A stretch of 64,000 nt of DNA from the NCBI RefSeq assembly GCF_000801105.2, contig NC_079512.1:25499848-25563847 (forward strand), written 5' to 3'. Below, in pieces: positions 35,108 through 45,915 of the stretch (positions within the stretch are counted from its first letter, which is position 1; each line of letters opens with the position of its first letter). Below the pieces are notes generated by a model, which worked only from the letters and a program-made list of their open reading frames with translations, had not been told where the DNA came from and searched no databases. Source of the stretch: Raphanus sativus (lineage: Eukaryota > Streptophyta > Magnoliopsida > Brassicales > Brassicaceae). The position numbers and the translations under genes are program-made.

Positions 35108-36907
35108 CTAGTTATCTGTGTCTAAACATTTCTCAAGGGTTTGACTACTGGTACACTCTTGAAGAGCCTTGGCGTTAAGTTCTCTTCCATATCTCCAGAC
35201 ATAGTTGAGCCCAACAAGAAGCTCCGTGATGATGGTTTCTGTTTTCTGCTGGTTTGCAAAGAAAAGAGTTTGCGCAAGAACTATGTGCGTCCTCGACACC
35301 AAGCTTTGGTTCTCGTAACTCCTCTCGGACTGCCATTTTATCATGTTGTGAGCTAACGGACCCAACCATTCCAAGATACCCGCCATTGCGTCTGTCCACT
35401 CTTTCGCTAGCCCTGGATCATAAACCGCGGAAGAACTCAAGTTTTTCGAGTAGGGCTTTAGCCTCTCTCTCAGCGACTTTCTCACGCTCGCAGTTAACAT
35501 GTTGTAAAGGTCGTCTCTCGCATCATCGCCTATCAAGTGAGGAGACGCAACGAATCTCTCTATCACGATGATGACATTAGCGTAGTGTAACGCTAAGCAA
35601 GCGGCGCCGAGGGTGTTAGGAGCAGCATCTGACAACTTGGGTCGGGAAGGAGGTGCTGGATTTTCGACGTGGACAGCGTTGGAACTTCCTTCGAGGATAT
35701 GATGCTCCGCACTACTATTCCTAGCTCCGTTCTGGGTCCTAGCGCTGAGAGGAGTAACACCGTCTTGAGATACCATGCAGCCTTTAAAGGGACCAATCTG
35801 TGTTAACCGGTTGGGTTTTGACTGCTTTTTCGCCGAGGAAACCGAAGGCCTTTCCGGTGTCTGCTGCACCGTCTTCTTGTTGTGTTTTCCCATCCCCATA
35901 AGTGGTCCTGATTTAGAGGTGAACTTCCCAAGAGGACCCGAGTAAAACTTGAAACGTTTGTTCTTCTCCGGGGCAAGAGGACCTGACTTAGGGGACTGAG
36001 CGCTGAGAGAACCCGAGAGGAAATCACCCATCTTCGTGGACTTCGTAGCGACCGAACCTGATGCCGGACCAGTAAACCTCCCAAGCGGACCAGAAGCAAA
36101 TCTAGGAGGACGGGTAGTAGTCTCAGACTGATGCGTCAAAACCGTGGAAACCGAGTGGCCTCGAGCGATGAAATCAGAATCCGCAGAGCTGACATCGCTA
36201 GCCTCTGCCCTGTAACTAATCCCGAAAACATGTTTCGTCCTAGTCAGGATAGTGAAAACCGATCTCACCAAGAGAAGCACGGTGTAGTCATAAGTACGGT
36301 TCCAAAGCGACACCTCCCTCAGGTTCTTCACCTCATGCCTTTTCCACGTCACCTTCTTCTTATACTCCAACAGATTATCAGTGGCCGACTCATTACTCAT
36401 CCTCCTCTTGAGACTCTGCTCAAGCTCCGTCAGGATCTCCGTCTCCTGGTAAAGACTCGCATTAGACGAGATAAACCGCTCCATCCTCTTAGCCTTCCTA
36501 TCCATCTTCTTCCACCCGAACTGCCACCCGTAAGGATCAGCCCCCGTCTTCATCATCTCGCCGAAACAGCTCTCGAAGCTCTTCAGCTTGGGGTCGTTGC
36601 ACCTCGCGGCGAGCCTAGCCACGGCTTTCGCCACGGCCTCGACGCTCTCCATCATCTCGTCGCGTATCAGCCTCACCACGAAATCGTCGTCCTCCGAGAC
36701 CAGCTTCTTGATGCCCGTGGAGCGCGTGATCTCTTGCCTGAGCCTCGTGACGTTCTTGTCGCTCAGGGACTGCCAGAGATGGACGAGTTTGGAGAGTAAG
36801 CTAGCGACCTCGTAGGCTAACACTCCGAGCACATCCTTCTTCTCTTTGTGAGATTCGTTCTTCTTTGGGAATCTCAACAGGTTACGAAACCAAGTCTCTG
36901 AAACCAT
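35108..36907 (-). CDS. DUF3475/DUF668 protein (PSI-like family)
   Basis: Plant-specific protein of the family that includes PSI1, linked to growth control and placed near the plasma membrane; the molecular activity is unknown. Single coding exon of 599 aa starting MVSETWFRNLLRF. DUF3475 spans about residues 25-85 (LGVLAYEVASLLSKLVHLWQ) and DUF668 about 425-515 (LGAACLALHYANVIIVIERF). Between them lies a basic, Ser/Pro-rich linker (about 265-375) with repeated SGPL/SGPLG motifs, at least five times, probably disordered. The N-terminal MG myristoylation signal of PSI1 is not present. The leader contains a CT-rich tract (36909-36930) and an apparent intron (36962-37548 on the reverse strand). 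It corresponds in position and sequence to At5g04550. Confidence 0.88.
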   Translation of the reverse strand: MVSETWFRNLLRFPKKNESHKEKKDVLGVLAYEVASLLSKLVHLWQSLSDKNVTRLRQEITRSTGIKKLVSEDDDFVVRLIRDEMMESVEAVAKAVARLAARCNDPKLKSFESCFGEMMKTGADPYGWQFGWKKMDRKAKRMERFISSNASLYQETEILTELEQSLKRRMSNESATDNLLEYKKKVTWKRHEVKNLREVSLWNRTYDYTVLLLVRSVFTILTRTKHVFGISYRAEASDVSSADSDFIARGHSVSTVLTHQSETTTRPPRFASGPLGRFTGPASGSVATKSTKMGDFLSGSLSAQSPKSGPLAPEKNKRFKFYSGPLGKFTSKSGPLMGMGKHNKKTVQQTPERPSVSSAKKQSKPNRLTQIGPFKGCMVSQDGVTPLSARTQNGARNSSAEHHILEGSSNAVHVENPAPPSRPKLSDAAPNTLGAACLALHYANVIIVIERFVASPHLIGDDARDDLYNMLTASVRKSLRERLKPYSKNLSSSAVYDPGLAKEWTDAMAGILEWLGPLAHNMIKWQSERSYENQSLVSRTHIVLAQTLFFANQQKTETIITELLVGLNYVWRYGRELNAKALQECTSSQTLEKCLDTDN

Positions 36908-36908
36908 C

Positions 36909-37740
36909 TCCTCTCTCTCTCTCTCTCAAGCTGATGCGTTACAATCAACAGTGTATCTCCTACACAATAACGCAGAATCAGTAATTGAAACAACAATTCG
37001 GATTTAAAAAAAAAAAAACTTGAAAGCTCGAGGTGGAATCATCAAGGAGCACCTATTACGGAAGCAATGGGAATCGGATTTTGAGCAAAATCTATGCTAC
37101 AGAGCTCAAACTGGAACAGTGTCTCTCCTGCACAATGAATGAACAATCTGTTAACCAAATACAAAGTGAAGGAAACGCAGAATCAATCATTCACATCTCA
37201 AAAAAAAATAGAAATATCGAGCTGGAATCGTCAAGAAAACAGCTCTTACGCAAGCAATTGGAATCGGATTTGAGCAAAATCTATGCTACAAGCTCGATTT
37301 AGGGAGAATCGCCAATCCCACCAACTACCAAATCGAGTTTCTAAGAAAAAAAAAGGTCTGGAGCTGGGAGTATGTAAACACGGCCTCTCGAGAAATCACT
37401 AACGACGACGCATGGACGGATTGGAATTGGAATTGTCGGTAAAACTTAAAAGCAGATAAAGGAACAGTAGAAACGCAAAAGAGGAAGCGCCGCGTGCGAA
37501 CAGCGGGAGAGAGAGAGAGAGAGAGAGAAGAAGAAGAAGAAGGTTACCAATTATTCGAGGAAAAGATGCGAGTCAGAGAGAGAGAGAGAGGAAAAAAAAA
37601 TTGGGCGGAAGAAAGGAAGGAGAGAAAGGGGGCGAGGAAGGTGCAGTGAAAGACTATAGCCACATCCCACATGGAAGAGAGAGGTTGGAGCAAGAAATTA
37701 TGGAGAGAGAGAGAGAGAGAGAGAGAGTGTGAGCGAGAGT
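36909..37740 (-). other. 5' leader with intron and internal duplication
   Basis: On the reverse strand a GT donor at about 37548 (attg|gtaacctt) and an AG acceptor near 36961 (gtgtag|gagatac) suggest a leader intron, common in this family. A unit of about 190 bp is duplicated inside it: the phrase gagcaaaatctatgctaca ends each copy (near 37101 and 37291), and cagtgtctctcctgcacaa-like phrases begin them. GA/CT microsatellites at about 37506-37530, 37578-37592 and 37702-37728 lie in or upstream of the leader, as in many plant promoters. Confidence 0.55.
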
Positions 37741-37769
37741 CAAGTTCGTGTGAAAGAAAGAATCCTATA

Positions 37770-38106
37770 TTTGCCTTTTTTTATTCTTTTTTCGGTTTCA
37801 GTGCTTTTTATTAAGATTATTACGTTTTTTTGCCTCAAACATTTATGATTGTCACTTTCTAAACACAAAATGTTTTACAAAGTAATTTTCAGCTATTCGT
37901 TCTACTAATTTTAGCGGATTAATTGGTGGTTGCTTAACCTTTTTATTCTTTCTCTGTTTAGTGTCTTTTTTTTTCTTCTTTTGATTAACATTGTTACGTT
38001 TCTTGCCTGAAATTTTATGATTTGTCACTTTCTAATCCCAAAATGGTTTACAAAGTCATTTTCAACTATACATTCTACTCAATTTAGTTGATTAATAGGT
38101 TGCTAC
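37770..38106. repeat. tandem duplication, unit about 165 bp
   Basis: Two diverged copies share the phrases cctttttattctttt, gtgctttttattaa / gtgtctttttttttc, gttacgtttcttgcctga, tgtcactttctaa, caaaatggtttacaaagt and cattctactcaattta. They run from about 37772 to 37936 and from 37938 to 38106. Confidence 0.75.
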
Positions 38107-39102
38107 TTATATAGATAATAATTTATTTTGTATTCGAATTTTGTGTAATGGCATCAACATATATTTAGCGCATGAAAAAATGAACTAGAGGTGAAATTTT
38201 CAAAATCCGCTTATAAAAATATATTTGTTTCCAAAGTCACTTATCTGACAAGTAGTTAATCTACTTTTCTCGTTTAAATATAAGAAAACAGAATAACTAA
38301 GAGAAAAACGTGTGAGATTATAAGAAGAAAAATAAAAGAGATTTCGTAGACCAATAGCCTTTGTTATTTGAAAAGAAAATATTAGTTTTCATTTTACCCT
38401 TTGCTTATAAACATTAAATTGTTTAAACTTAACAGACACGTTAGGGAACAAAATTGACCCAACTAGTTTGGTTGACGTTGAACTTGTCAAATATGAAACC
38501 GAAATATTTCCAATTAGGTATTTATATTTATATGTTGTAAGCTATTGAAAGGTGTTGGGTGGATGTTACTTGTTGGACCATGCACCTTTCGTGTTATACG
38601 AAGAGTGAAAACAAAAAACATATAACAATGAATGCCACGCTTTCAGCTAGTTGTGCAGATGAAGATTAAACCAACGTTGACCATTTCATCTCACGGGCAT
38701 AGAAATTCTGAAACAGAGCAAAAGAATCTCATAATAATGAATCTTGACTCGGTCAGACCGAGACAGCGATTCATAACTTGTCGACTTGTTGTGACATGTC
38801 TTGCTTTTGGGGCCTGCGGATAGAAACTAAATATGTGGGAGTCAAAATGAAATCTCTATAAAATACAGGAGCAAAAGACAAGAAACTACAGGATCAGGTA
38901 TCTCCTTTCCTTGTTTAAAATAAGATTTATCATAAAAAATTAAAAATGAGGGACCATAAAGTGAAACTTATTTGGGTTAGGATTAAGAAGAGATCCGTCA
39001 CAATCATTAATGGCAAACACGCGTAAACTTGTCGTTTCTTTATGATAACCCCTTATCAGATCCGGTTTTGAATTTGAAACGGGTAGAATTGTACTTCATT
39101 TA
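38107..39102. other. intergenic, no gene seen
   Basis: In Arabidopsis the large DEMETER gene occupies this interval. Here there is only AT-rich sequence without DNA glycosylase-like frames. Confidence 0.5.
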
Positions 39103-39306
39103 TTGGTCTTCAGGCCCATATCTATGGTCTTCAGGCCTATATCTGTGGTCTTCAGGCCCATATCTATTTGCACTTTCTTACATCAAGGTTTAACCGTGCA
39201 CTATTTTCTTACTGCCATCTTTATGAATTTACACAGCTTTTATAAATTCTCTGATAAACCCTAATTTGATCCCGACTCTCTCTCTTTCCCACCGCAAACG
39301 ATAACA
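39103..39306 (+). promoter_or_regulatory. site II / telo-box promoter of the NIFK-like gene
   Basis: Three tandem copies of tggtcttcaggcc(c/t)atatct at about 39102-39166 place two GGCCCAT site II elements and one variant upstream of the gene. A TATA-like tttataaatt lies at about 39239-39248, and a telo-box AAACCCTAA at about 39256-39264, about 45 bp before the ATG. Site II plus telo-box is a known signature of plant ribosome-biogenesis promoters, which fits the product. Confidence 0.7.
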
Positions 39307-40877
39307 ATGGGCGCTAAAGCTAAGAAAGCTCTGAAGAAGAACATGAAGAAGATCTCAGCTTCGGCTGCTGCTTCCTCTCAGCTTGCTGTTCCCCAGAACC
39401 AGAAACCATCTGCTGATTTTTTGGTAATTTTTTATTCGATCGTCTCTAATTCGTTTCAGATTCTGTTTGGGTTTTTTAAACTTGAAATCTCGCTCTGTTG
39501 ATAGCCGCTAGGAGGAGGTCCAGCTCGAAAAGCACCAGTGAGCAAACCTGTTGAGAGCAAAGCCACGGTGCTATACATCGGTCGTCTCCCTCATGGCTTC
39601 TACGAGACTGAGATTGAAGGTTACCTTTCTTTTTTTTTACTTGATTACCAGATAAAATTGATTATTGTGTTTGGTCGACACACTGCTAAAAATGTTTGAT
39701 GATCTTTTGGTTGGATAGCTTTCTTCACGCAGTTTGGAACAGTCAAGAGAGTTAGAGTCGCCCGAAACAAAAAGGTTCTTTTATTTGTTTGCTCTGTGTC
39801 TGGTCTCTTGAGGTTGGTTATCTGTTCTGTTTCTTGTCTTATTAATAGTTTTTTTTTTTTAATTTGGATTTTATCAGACTGGGAAGTCAAAACATTTTGG
39901 GTTCATACAGTTTGAGGACCCTGAGGTATATACTTTTGAACCTTTAGAAAATCGTGAAACGCTTTATATGTTCCAGATTCAGTTCTTAAAAAAAAACAGT
40001 TTTTTTTTTACATGTTGGTTTATATATGTAGGTGGCGGAAATTGCAGCGGGTGCAATGAATGACTATCTGTTGCTCGAGCACATGCTTCAAGTCCGTGTC
40101 ATTCCACCTGAGCATGTTAAACCCAATCTGTGAGAGTCCACTTCTTTAAATCCACTTCACACAATAATTAGTTAGTTAGCATATAAAATTGTGTAAGTGT
40201 GTTTGTTGGCTATATTGTTCAATGAAATAGCTCTGTTTTCTCGGATTGGACGGTTCATGTGATTCATGAAATTAGTTTAAATAAAATGTTACTCATTTCT
40301 CTTTTTTTGCTTGTTACTTTGCTGACTTCATAATCAGAAACTAGGGTTTGCGAGCTTTCTAGTGTGTGGAGAATTAGGTTTCTCTGCTTTTTTTCAAGTA
40401 ATTGTATTATTGATCATAATGCTCTTGTGCCCTGAATGATATTAGGTGGAAAGGGTTTAAAAGTCAGTACAAACCAGTGGATTGGGTTCAGATCGAGCGT
40501 AAACAACATAACAAGGTAACATAATATCTTCTTCTTTTCTTTTTCTCATTTTCCCATTTTCTCTTTGAGCTATTATTGACTTTAAACTTTTGATTTCTGT
40601 TTTCTAAACGTACGTACACAGGAAAGGACATTGGAAGAGCATAGGAAAATGTTGCACAAGGTTGTGAAACGGGATCAGAAAAGGAGAAAGAGAATTGAAG
40701 CTGCTGGAATACAATATCAATGCCCTGAGCTTGTAAGTATCCGACTACATAGTTTCTGTCTTAGATTATATAAACAGAACACAGGACTAGTAAATAACCA
40801 TGTGTTCTTGGTTGCTGCTTCAGGTTGGAAATACACAGCCATTACCTAAGAAGATCAAGTTTAGTGAAACTAGCTAG
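39307..40877 (+). CDS. nucleolar RRM protein, NIFK / Nop15-like
   Basis: Predicted RNA-binding protein of the MKI67-FHA-interacting nucleolar phosphoprotein (yeast Nop15) type, acting in pre-60S ribosome assembly. Eight coding exons in frame: 39307-39423, 39505-39619, 39719-39774, 39878-39925, 40032-40129, 40446-40515, 40622-40732, 40824-40877; about 222 aa. After a basic Ala/Lys-rich N terminus, one RRM spans about residues 59-137, with RNP2 LYIGRL and RNP1 KHFGFIQF. A conserved post-RRM segment follows (WKGFKSQYKPVDW), then a basic tail ending KKIKFSETS. All splice sites are GT-AG. It matches At5g04600 in position and sequence. Confidence 0.93.
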
Positions 40878-43820
40878 GAACCTCAGAAGCTGTGGGACAC
40901 ACATTTTCGATAAGATAATTTTGGAATAGGATCTTGTTTTGTTGTACTTCTGACATGGGATCCAAATCTAAACTTTTTTTAAAGCATCTATTATTGCAAT
41001 TAAAATTTCTATTTGAACGAATCTCAAATCCTCTTTGCCATCGGTGATGTCAACAGATGCAATGATAATAAACTTGTGCAAAGATGAGTATCTTTCCATA
41101 TTCTTCTCTACAAATTTCCTCGTATCTTCTACAGTTGCTACTCGTCACACTTTGCGGTTTAAAAGACCTTAGATAAGTGAATTCATGCAAAGCAAGACAA
41201 GTAGAAACCAGTGTACGGTTTAAAACCTCACTTGAAAACAAACACTTCAGCCATTCTTCTTTTATATAATGTCAAAATACCAAAACTCATCCCTAAGATC
41301 TTATACAGCATACTAAAATTGCAACATCTGTTCACTAATTTTTTTTCCATAATTATTCATGAAAATTCATCATTTTGCCAATCTTTAGTCTTTGGTGGCA
41401 ACATCTGGTTACTGTATGCGATTACAAATTTTTGTGTCAAAGGTGAATTGTTTTTTTTTTTGTTTTTAAATTGTGCTAAGTTTATGAAGCCAATAACAAT
41501 GATTCGAGGATATCTCTGGTATAATAATCATGAATTTTGTGTGTGTCAAAGGTGTGGATGGTTGGGATAAACCGAATGACATTGGTGGTCGTGAAAACAT
41601 TAGGTTTGGGAGTTTTGATCACTTGTAAGATGTAAAAGACAGTGGCAGTGGTTCAGTATTAGATAAAAGAAAGATTGCTGAATCAATCTCTAGCAATGAG
41701 GATGAAGAAATATGATTTGCGCCTGTAGACCGTGCCAACACTCTCACGAAAACGACAGAGAACTTAGTGAATATCTACATTGATTTACAAACAATTGAGT
41801 TTACAGATTTTGTTATTGCAGATGCAGTTTTGGCTCAGATGGTACTAAGTACAAGCCCGACAACATCATTGTCATATCCCTAACACGAATTATGCTTCAA
41901 TATATGAAGATTCTTCTAAAACTGCATGAGATAAAGTTGAATTCATATGAGTTGAGAAAAGCCGTTTGTAGATTTTTTCGCCATGTTTAATTTCGTCCCC
42001 ACATAAACATTTAATACATTTTTTTTGTTTTTTCTTTCTCTTATAAAAAAGTTGTCTAAATATTTTCTTTGTTTGTGCTGTGTGAAGCAAATCTACTTGA
42101 GATTGAGATGGTGACAGATCTTCTTTAGCATGTGTTGGAACTCCAACAATATAGAGAGTTTACTGAAGGATGAAACAAAACCGTTTAGGAAAACTTTGAT
42201 GGTAATTACTGGCGACACATGGTTAAAATAAAACTGGAACGGAATGTATTAGACAAATACACTTTGATGAAGGAAATACCTCATTGTATGAGGATGAAAC
42301 GAAACCAATGTATCGAAAACTATGTAGTGGCTACATCAAAATCTACAGTCATTCTTCTTTCATTTAATGTCAATACCAAAACAATGACTCTCATCCTTGA
42401 GATCTTATACACCATACGAAATTGTGCTAACATTGTTCACTAAATTTTTCTTCTCAAATTATTCATGAATTTTTTCATAACCACAATCTTGTCAGCTATA
42501 TCCATTGTTCTTATAATTTGTTTTGAGAGGAAAAGGAATAACACAATTAAGAAAGCTAAAAAGATCAATTGAAAAAAAAACACCAAATTGAGAAGTTTTT
42601 ACTTTGATTGCTTGATGTATTTTGTGCGGAAAGAACTAAGGATAATATGGTCATTGCAAACTAGACCACACAATGCAGATGCGACATTAGAAATACCTGA
42701 GGACCGGGACATCAGAGCTAATATTTATTAATTGGACTAGCTAGCTTATATTCATAGCCCCATGGATGTGTTTCACAAGAACTACAAATGAAATGGTTGC
42801 AGTGAGGATTTATATCAAAAATTTTGTTTTATTGTAGTTTCTACTTGCATATTTTTTTTAAAAAGAAGTTGTTGCTATCTATTACATAAATTTTAGTCAA
42901 TTGGTCATGGCAATTAAGTGGTAAAAAATAGAAAAGTTGTATTGATGTAAAAGTTTAGGAAGTCAATGCTTGATTCCGTTTATATGGAATGGTCCACTCT
43001 CACATAGAGTTTTCTAAAGACTCTCCTTATAAAAGCCTAAAACGAGTATCATGATATGTATCAAAAGAAATGCATTGAGCTCACAGTTCCCTCTTATAAA
43101 CTAAGAAAAATTCAAAATCCATTAGAGAGGGAGAAACAAGTGGCTAGCTAGCTCGTCGAACTTGTTCATCAATGGCGGTTTCCTAAGTTTTGAGGTTATA
43201 TTTGATTGGAAACTCTCTCATCTAGATGAATCCTTAGAGCATTTCAACTCTCGCGCCATGGGATGATTTCAAACATAGGAGGAACCAATCCAAAAGACAA
43301 GAACCTGATGAAGCCGTAAGAAGAAAAAGAGATGATAAATCAAGATAACTTAAATAACTCCTGAAGGACTTTACCAAGACAGCCGATGCTAAATCTCCCT
43401 AGTAAAATGATCTGATGTGGTTAAACATTGTTTTGCTACTCCTTCGATTACTTGCAAACCAAGTCTGCCTAAACTTTCCTTATTTTAGACTAATTTCCTT
43501 TTTGAGCTTAGTTTTTTTTTTACCAAACTATGTTAACGGATAGTGTAATAGTGTAAACTGAAAAACTAAAATCAATTTGGTTGCAAGTACAGAAATTATA
43601 AAGCGGAAGCAAATTCCATACGGTTTAACTAAACCAAATAAATATAGCTTGATTGAACCGGTCTTGGTTTTTGATGTTCTTAGTTTATCAATGTTTAAAA
43701 AAAAGGAAAGAAACAAGAGATCATTGAAGCCTTTATATACAAGTAACTACTCTTTCACAACATGCCTAACAAAGCTTACCTCTTCTCTCTGTCGGTAAAA
43801 TCATAAAAAAAAACAGAACA
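40878..43820. other. long intergenic region with a dispersed repeat pair
   Basis: No gene is supported in nearly 3 kb. A segment of about 140 bp is present twice in diverged form, at about 41247-41385 and 42345-42480, sharing cattcttctttt, gatcttatacagcatac / gatcttatacaccatac and attattcatgaa. The stretch between them (about 41560-41880) has short protein-like pieces broken by stops and could be an old gene relic, but I cannot name it. Confidence 0.45.
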
Positions 43821-45341
43821 ATGGGAGGTCTGAAGAGGAAGATATCGACGGATAAGAAGATAGAGAAGAAAGAATCAAAAATCAGTTGCTTTCTTTCTCC
43901 AAACGCCGTAATGGTCTTTACAGCAAAACCGCCCAGCTTTGTCTTCTCTCCTCCGGTGCACAAGTTACTATCTTAGCAACTATCCAACTTGTTCTAAATC
44001 CAACGTATCCTTCTACTCTTTTGGTCACTCCTCTGTCGATAGCGTCGTCTCTGATTTCCTCGCTAATCAGCGTCCTCAGGAAGATCATTGCCTTGGGTCA
44101 GAGTTTTGGTGGGAAGACAAGTGTATTTCCAAGTCAGAGGATCCCAAGGAGTTGAGTGAGGATACTGCAGAATCTGAGAGGGCTGCATGATAAAGACGTA
44201 AAGAAGACGGAACTTGTAGTACACAGAACTCATCAAAATCAAGCCCTAAATTTTCAATCGACTTGTTGTGCAAATCTATGCATTCCTGATGATCAGATCG
44301 TAGTGGTTTCTGACAACAACAAGGATGTTGTTATACACAGAACTCATAAGGAGTTAGGTCAAAAACCAAACCCTAGAATTTCAGTTGACTTCTTCTGCAA
44401 GTCATTGCATTCAGGATGGTCCACCTGAGAATTTCAAAGGGTTGGTCAAGAGCAGTGAACAGAAAGGGCAGATCATATCGGTTTATGACAGCAGAAACAA
44501 CAAGGATGCGTTTAATCAAGAGCTTGATGGTCTTGATTCATTCATTGATTTTGAGATGAATCCTGAAGGTTTTATGACGACGGTTTGGAGATGGATGATG
44601 TCTCAACGAATAGATGTTCATGCTCTGATGTTGAGATTGAACCTTGATTAAATCCTCCAAGAGAAGAAGAAGTGGAAGCAAGGAAGCTTGCCACACAGAA
44701 GAAAGAAAGCGTGAAGACAAAGAAAGGAAGAAGTCAAGGAAGAAGACTTGGTTGTGTAACTAGAAGTTAGACAACAAGAATAAAAGTAACTAGTTAGATG
44801 TAAGCTAACTAAGTTAAGTTGGTAATAGGTGTTAGGAGTTTTAGTGGTTTAAGCAAGTTTGCTTGTAAGCAACATGTCTAGAAGTAAGGTGCAAATGGGA
44901 GTTGTTGAGTCTAGAGTTGCAAGTAGTCATGTGTATAGTAGTTAGAGTACAACTACTATAAGTGTGTGTTGTGTGTTGTTGTAAGAAAATATCCAAGTCT
45001 AATAAAAAAGGATTTGGAAAAGAAAAATGTAGACATCAAAGTGTTCTCTCTTCTCTCTCTACAACTATAAACAAAACGTGACTGAGAGAGTTAAGAGAGT
45101 GAGTGTAAGCTTGTGTTATGATAAAACACAAGACAGAAACAGAGAACAAAACAGAGAGGCCAAGTCAAGAAGAGTCAAAATGTCAACATCTGAACAACGA
45201 CAACATTGCTTTAACAGAGGCTTGTATGGATGCAATGAAGAGGTGGATATGGATAATTTTTTTGATCTTGTGACAAAATCTGAAGGTCTATCCATGAATC
45301 CTGAGGTGGATGATCAATTCTCCATAGTTTCTCCAAGATAA
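43821..45341 (+). pseudogene. type I MADS-box pseudogene (AGL99-like), split by a solo LTR
   Basis: A type I MADS transcription factor gene, intronless in Arabidopsis. It starts MGGLKRKISTDKKIEKKESK at 43821. The MADS domain continues in a second frame (SFSKRRNGLYSKTAQLCLLS, from 43892), then a third (SNVSFYSFGHSSVDSVVSDF, from about 43993, with FLANQRPQEDHCLGSEFWWE). At least two frameshifts therefore lie within the DNA-binding region. Downstream sequence is also broken and contains a degenerate internal duplication (cacagaactcat at about 44219 and 44335). The C-terminal part is interrupted at 44629-45188 by a solo LTR and resumes as EEVDMDNFFDLVTKSEGLSM up to 45341. A position matching At5g04640 supports AGL99. 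It cannot make a functional protein. Confidence 0.8.
44629..45188. mobile_element. solo LTR of an LTR retrotransposon, 5-bp TSD
   Basis: This 560-bp segment begins TGTTGA and ends TCAACA, the TG...CA inverted ends of LTRs. It is bordered on both sides by tctga (44624-44628 and 45189-45193), a perfect 5-bp target duplication. It contains an A-rich signal near its right third (aataaaaaagg, about 45001) and no coding sequence. Removing it and one TSD copy rejoins the C-terminal part of the MADS pseudogene (...VHAL followed by NNDNIALTEA), which confirms the borders. The parent family cannot be named. Confidence 0.82.
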
Positions 45342-45915
45342 AAAAAAAAAAAAGACTATTGCAGGGACTGTTTCGGTTATATATATCCGGTTTTACTTGA
45401 CTCAATTTTTTCAGATCGAACTCAAACAGGTTCAGTTTCGGTTTGCCTTATCTTTATGATAAAACCATCTTCTTTATTTACCTTTTTTTAAGTGTTGGAG
45501 TACTTTTACCAACTTCATGGCTTATCTTAATTAGAAATTTAGAACGACTGATATTAATTACAGCAAACACATAGGATTGATCATTGCCAAAACATCTTCT
45601 ATACTTATTTTTTCTCATTTCTTCAAACTCATAATAGTCCGAAGAAAAACGAAAAAACAAAAGTGAGGATGGATCATGTTAAGGTAGCGAGGTAATACCA
45701 ACCCAAAAACAAAAAAAAAACCTAAAAAAAAAATCTAAACCTATTTACAATATCAACGTAGAAAAACTATACACGTTAACAAGAAGTCTATACAGTGACT
45801 ATACTCTCGTATCATCATCCTCTTTGCAAAAAAATTCCCCCTAAAACCCCAAATTCCTATTCAGTTCCAGTAGTTTGCGTAGCAAGCTTTGTATTTTTCT
45901 TTGCTAATATCACCA
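45342..45915. other. intergenic between MADS pseudogene and polycomb-like gene
   Basis: AT-rich, with gaccgg/cgggttcagtttcggt-like repeat fragments near 45370-45450. It should hold the 3' untranslated region of the reverse-strand gene next to it. No other feature is seen. Confidence 0.45.

Noticed and set aside
36131..36799. 222-codon forward frame opposite the DUF668 gene
   Set aside because: Antisense shadow of a conserved coding exon; its composition follows from the other strand.
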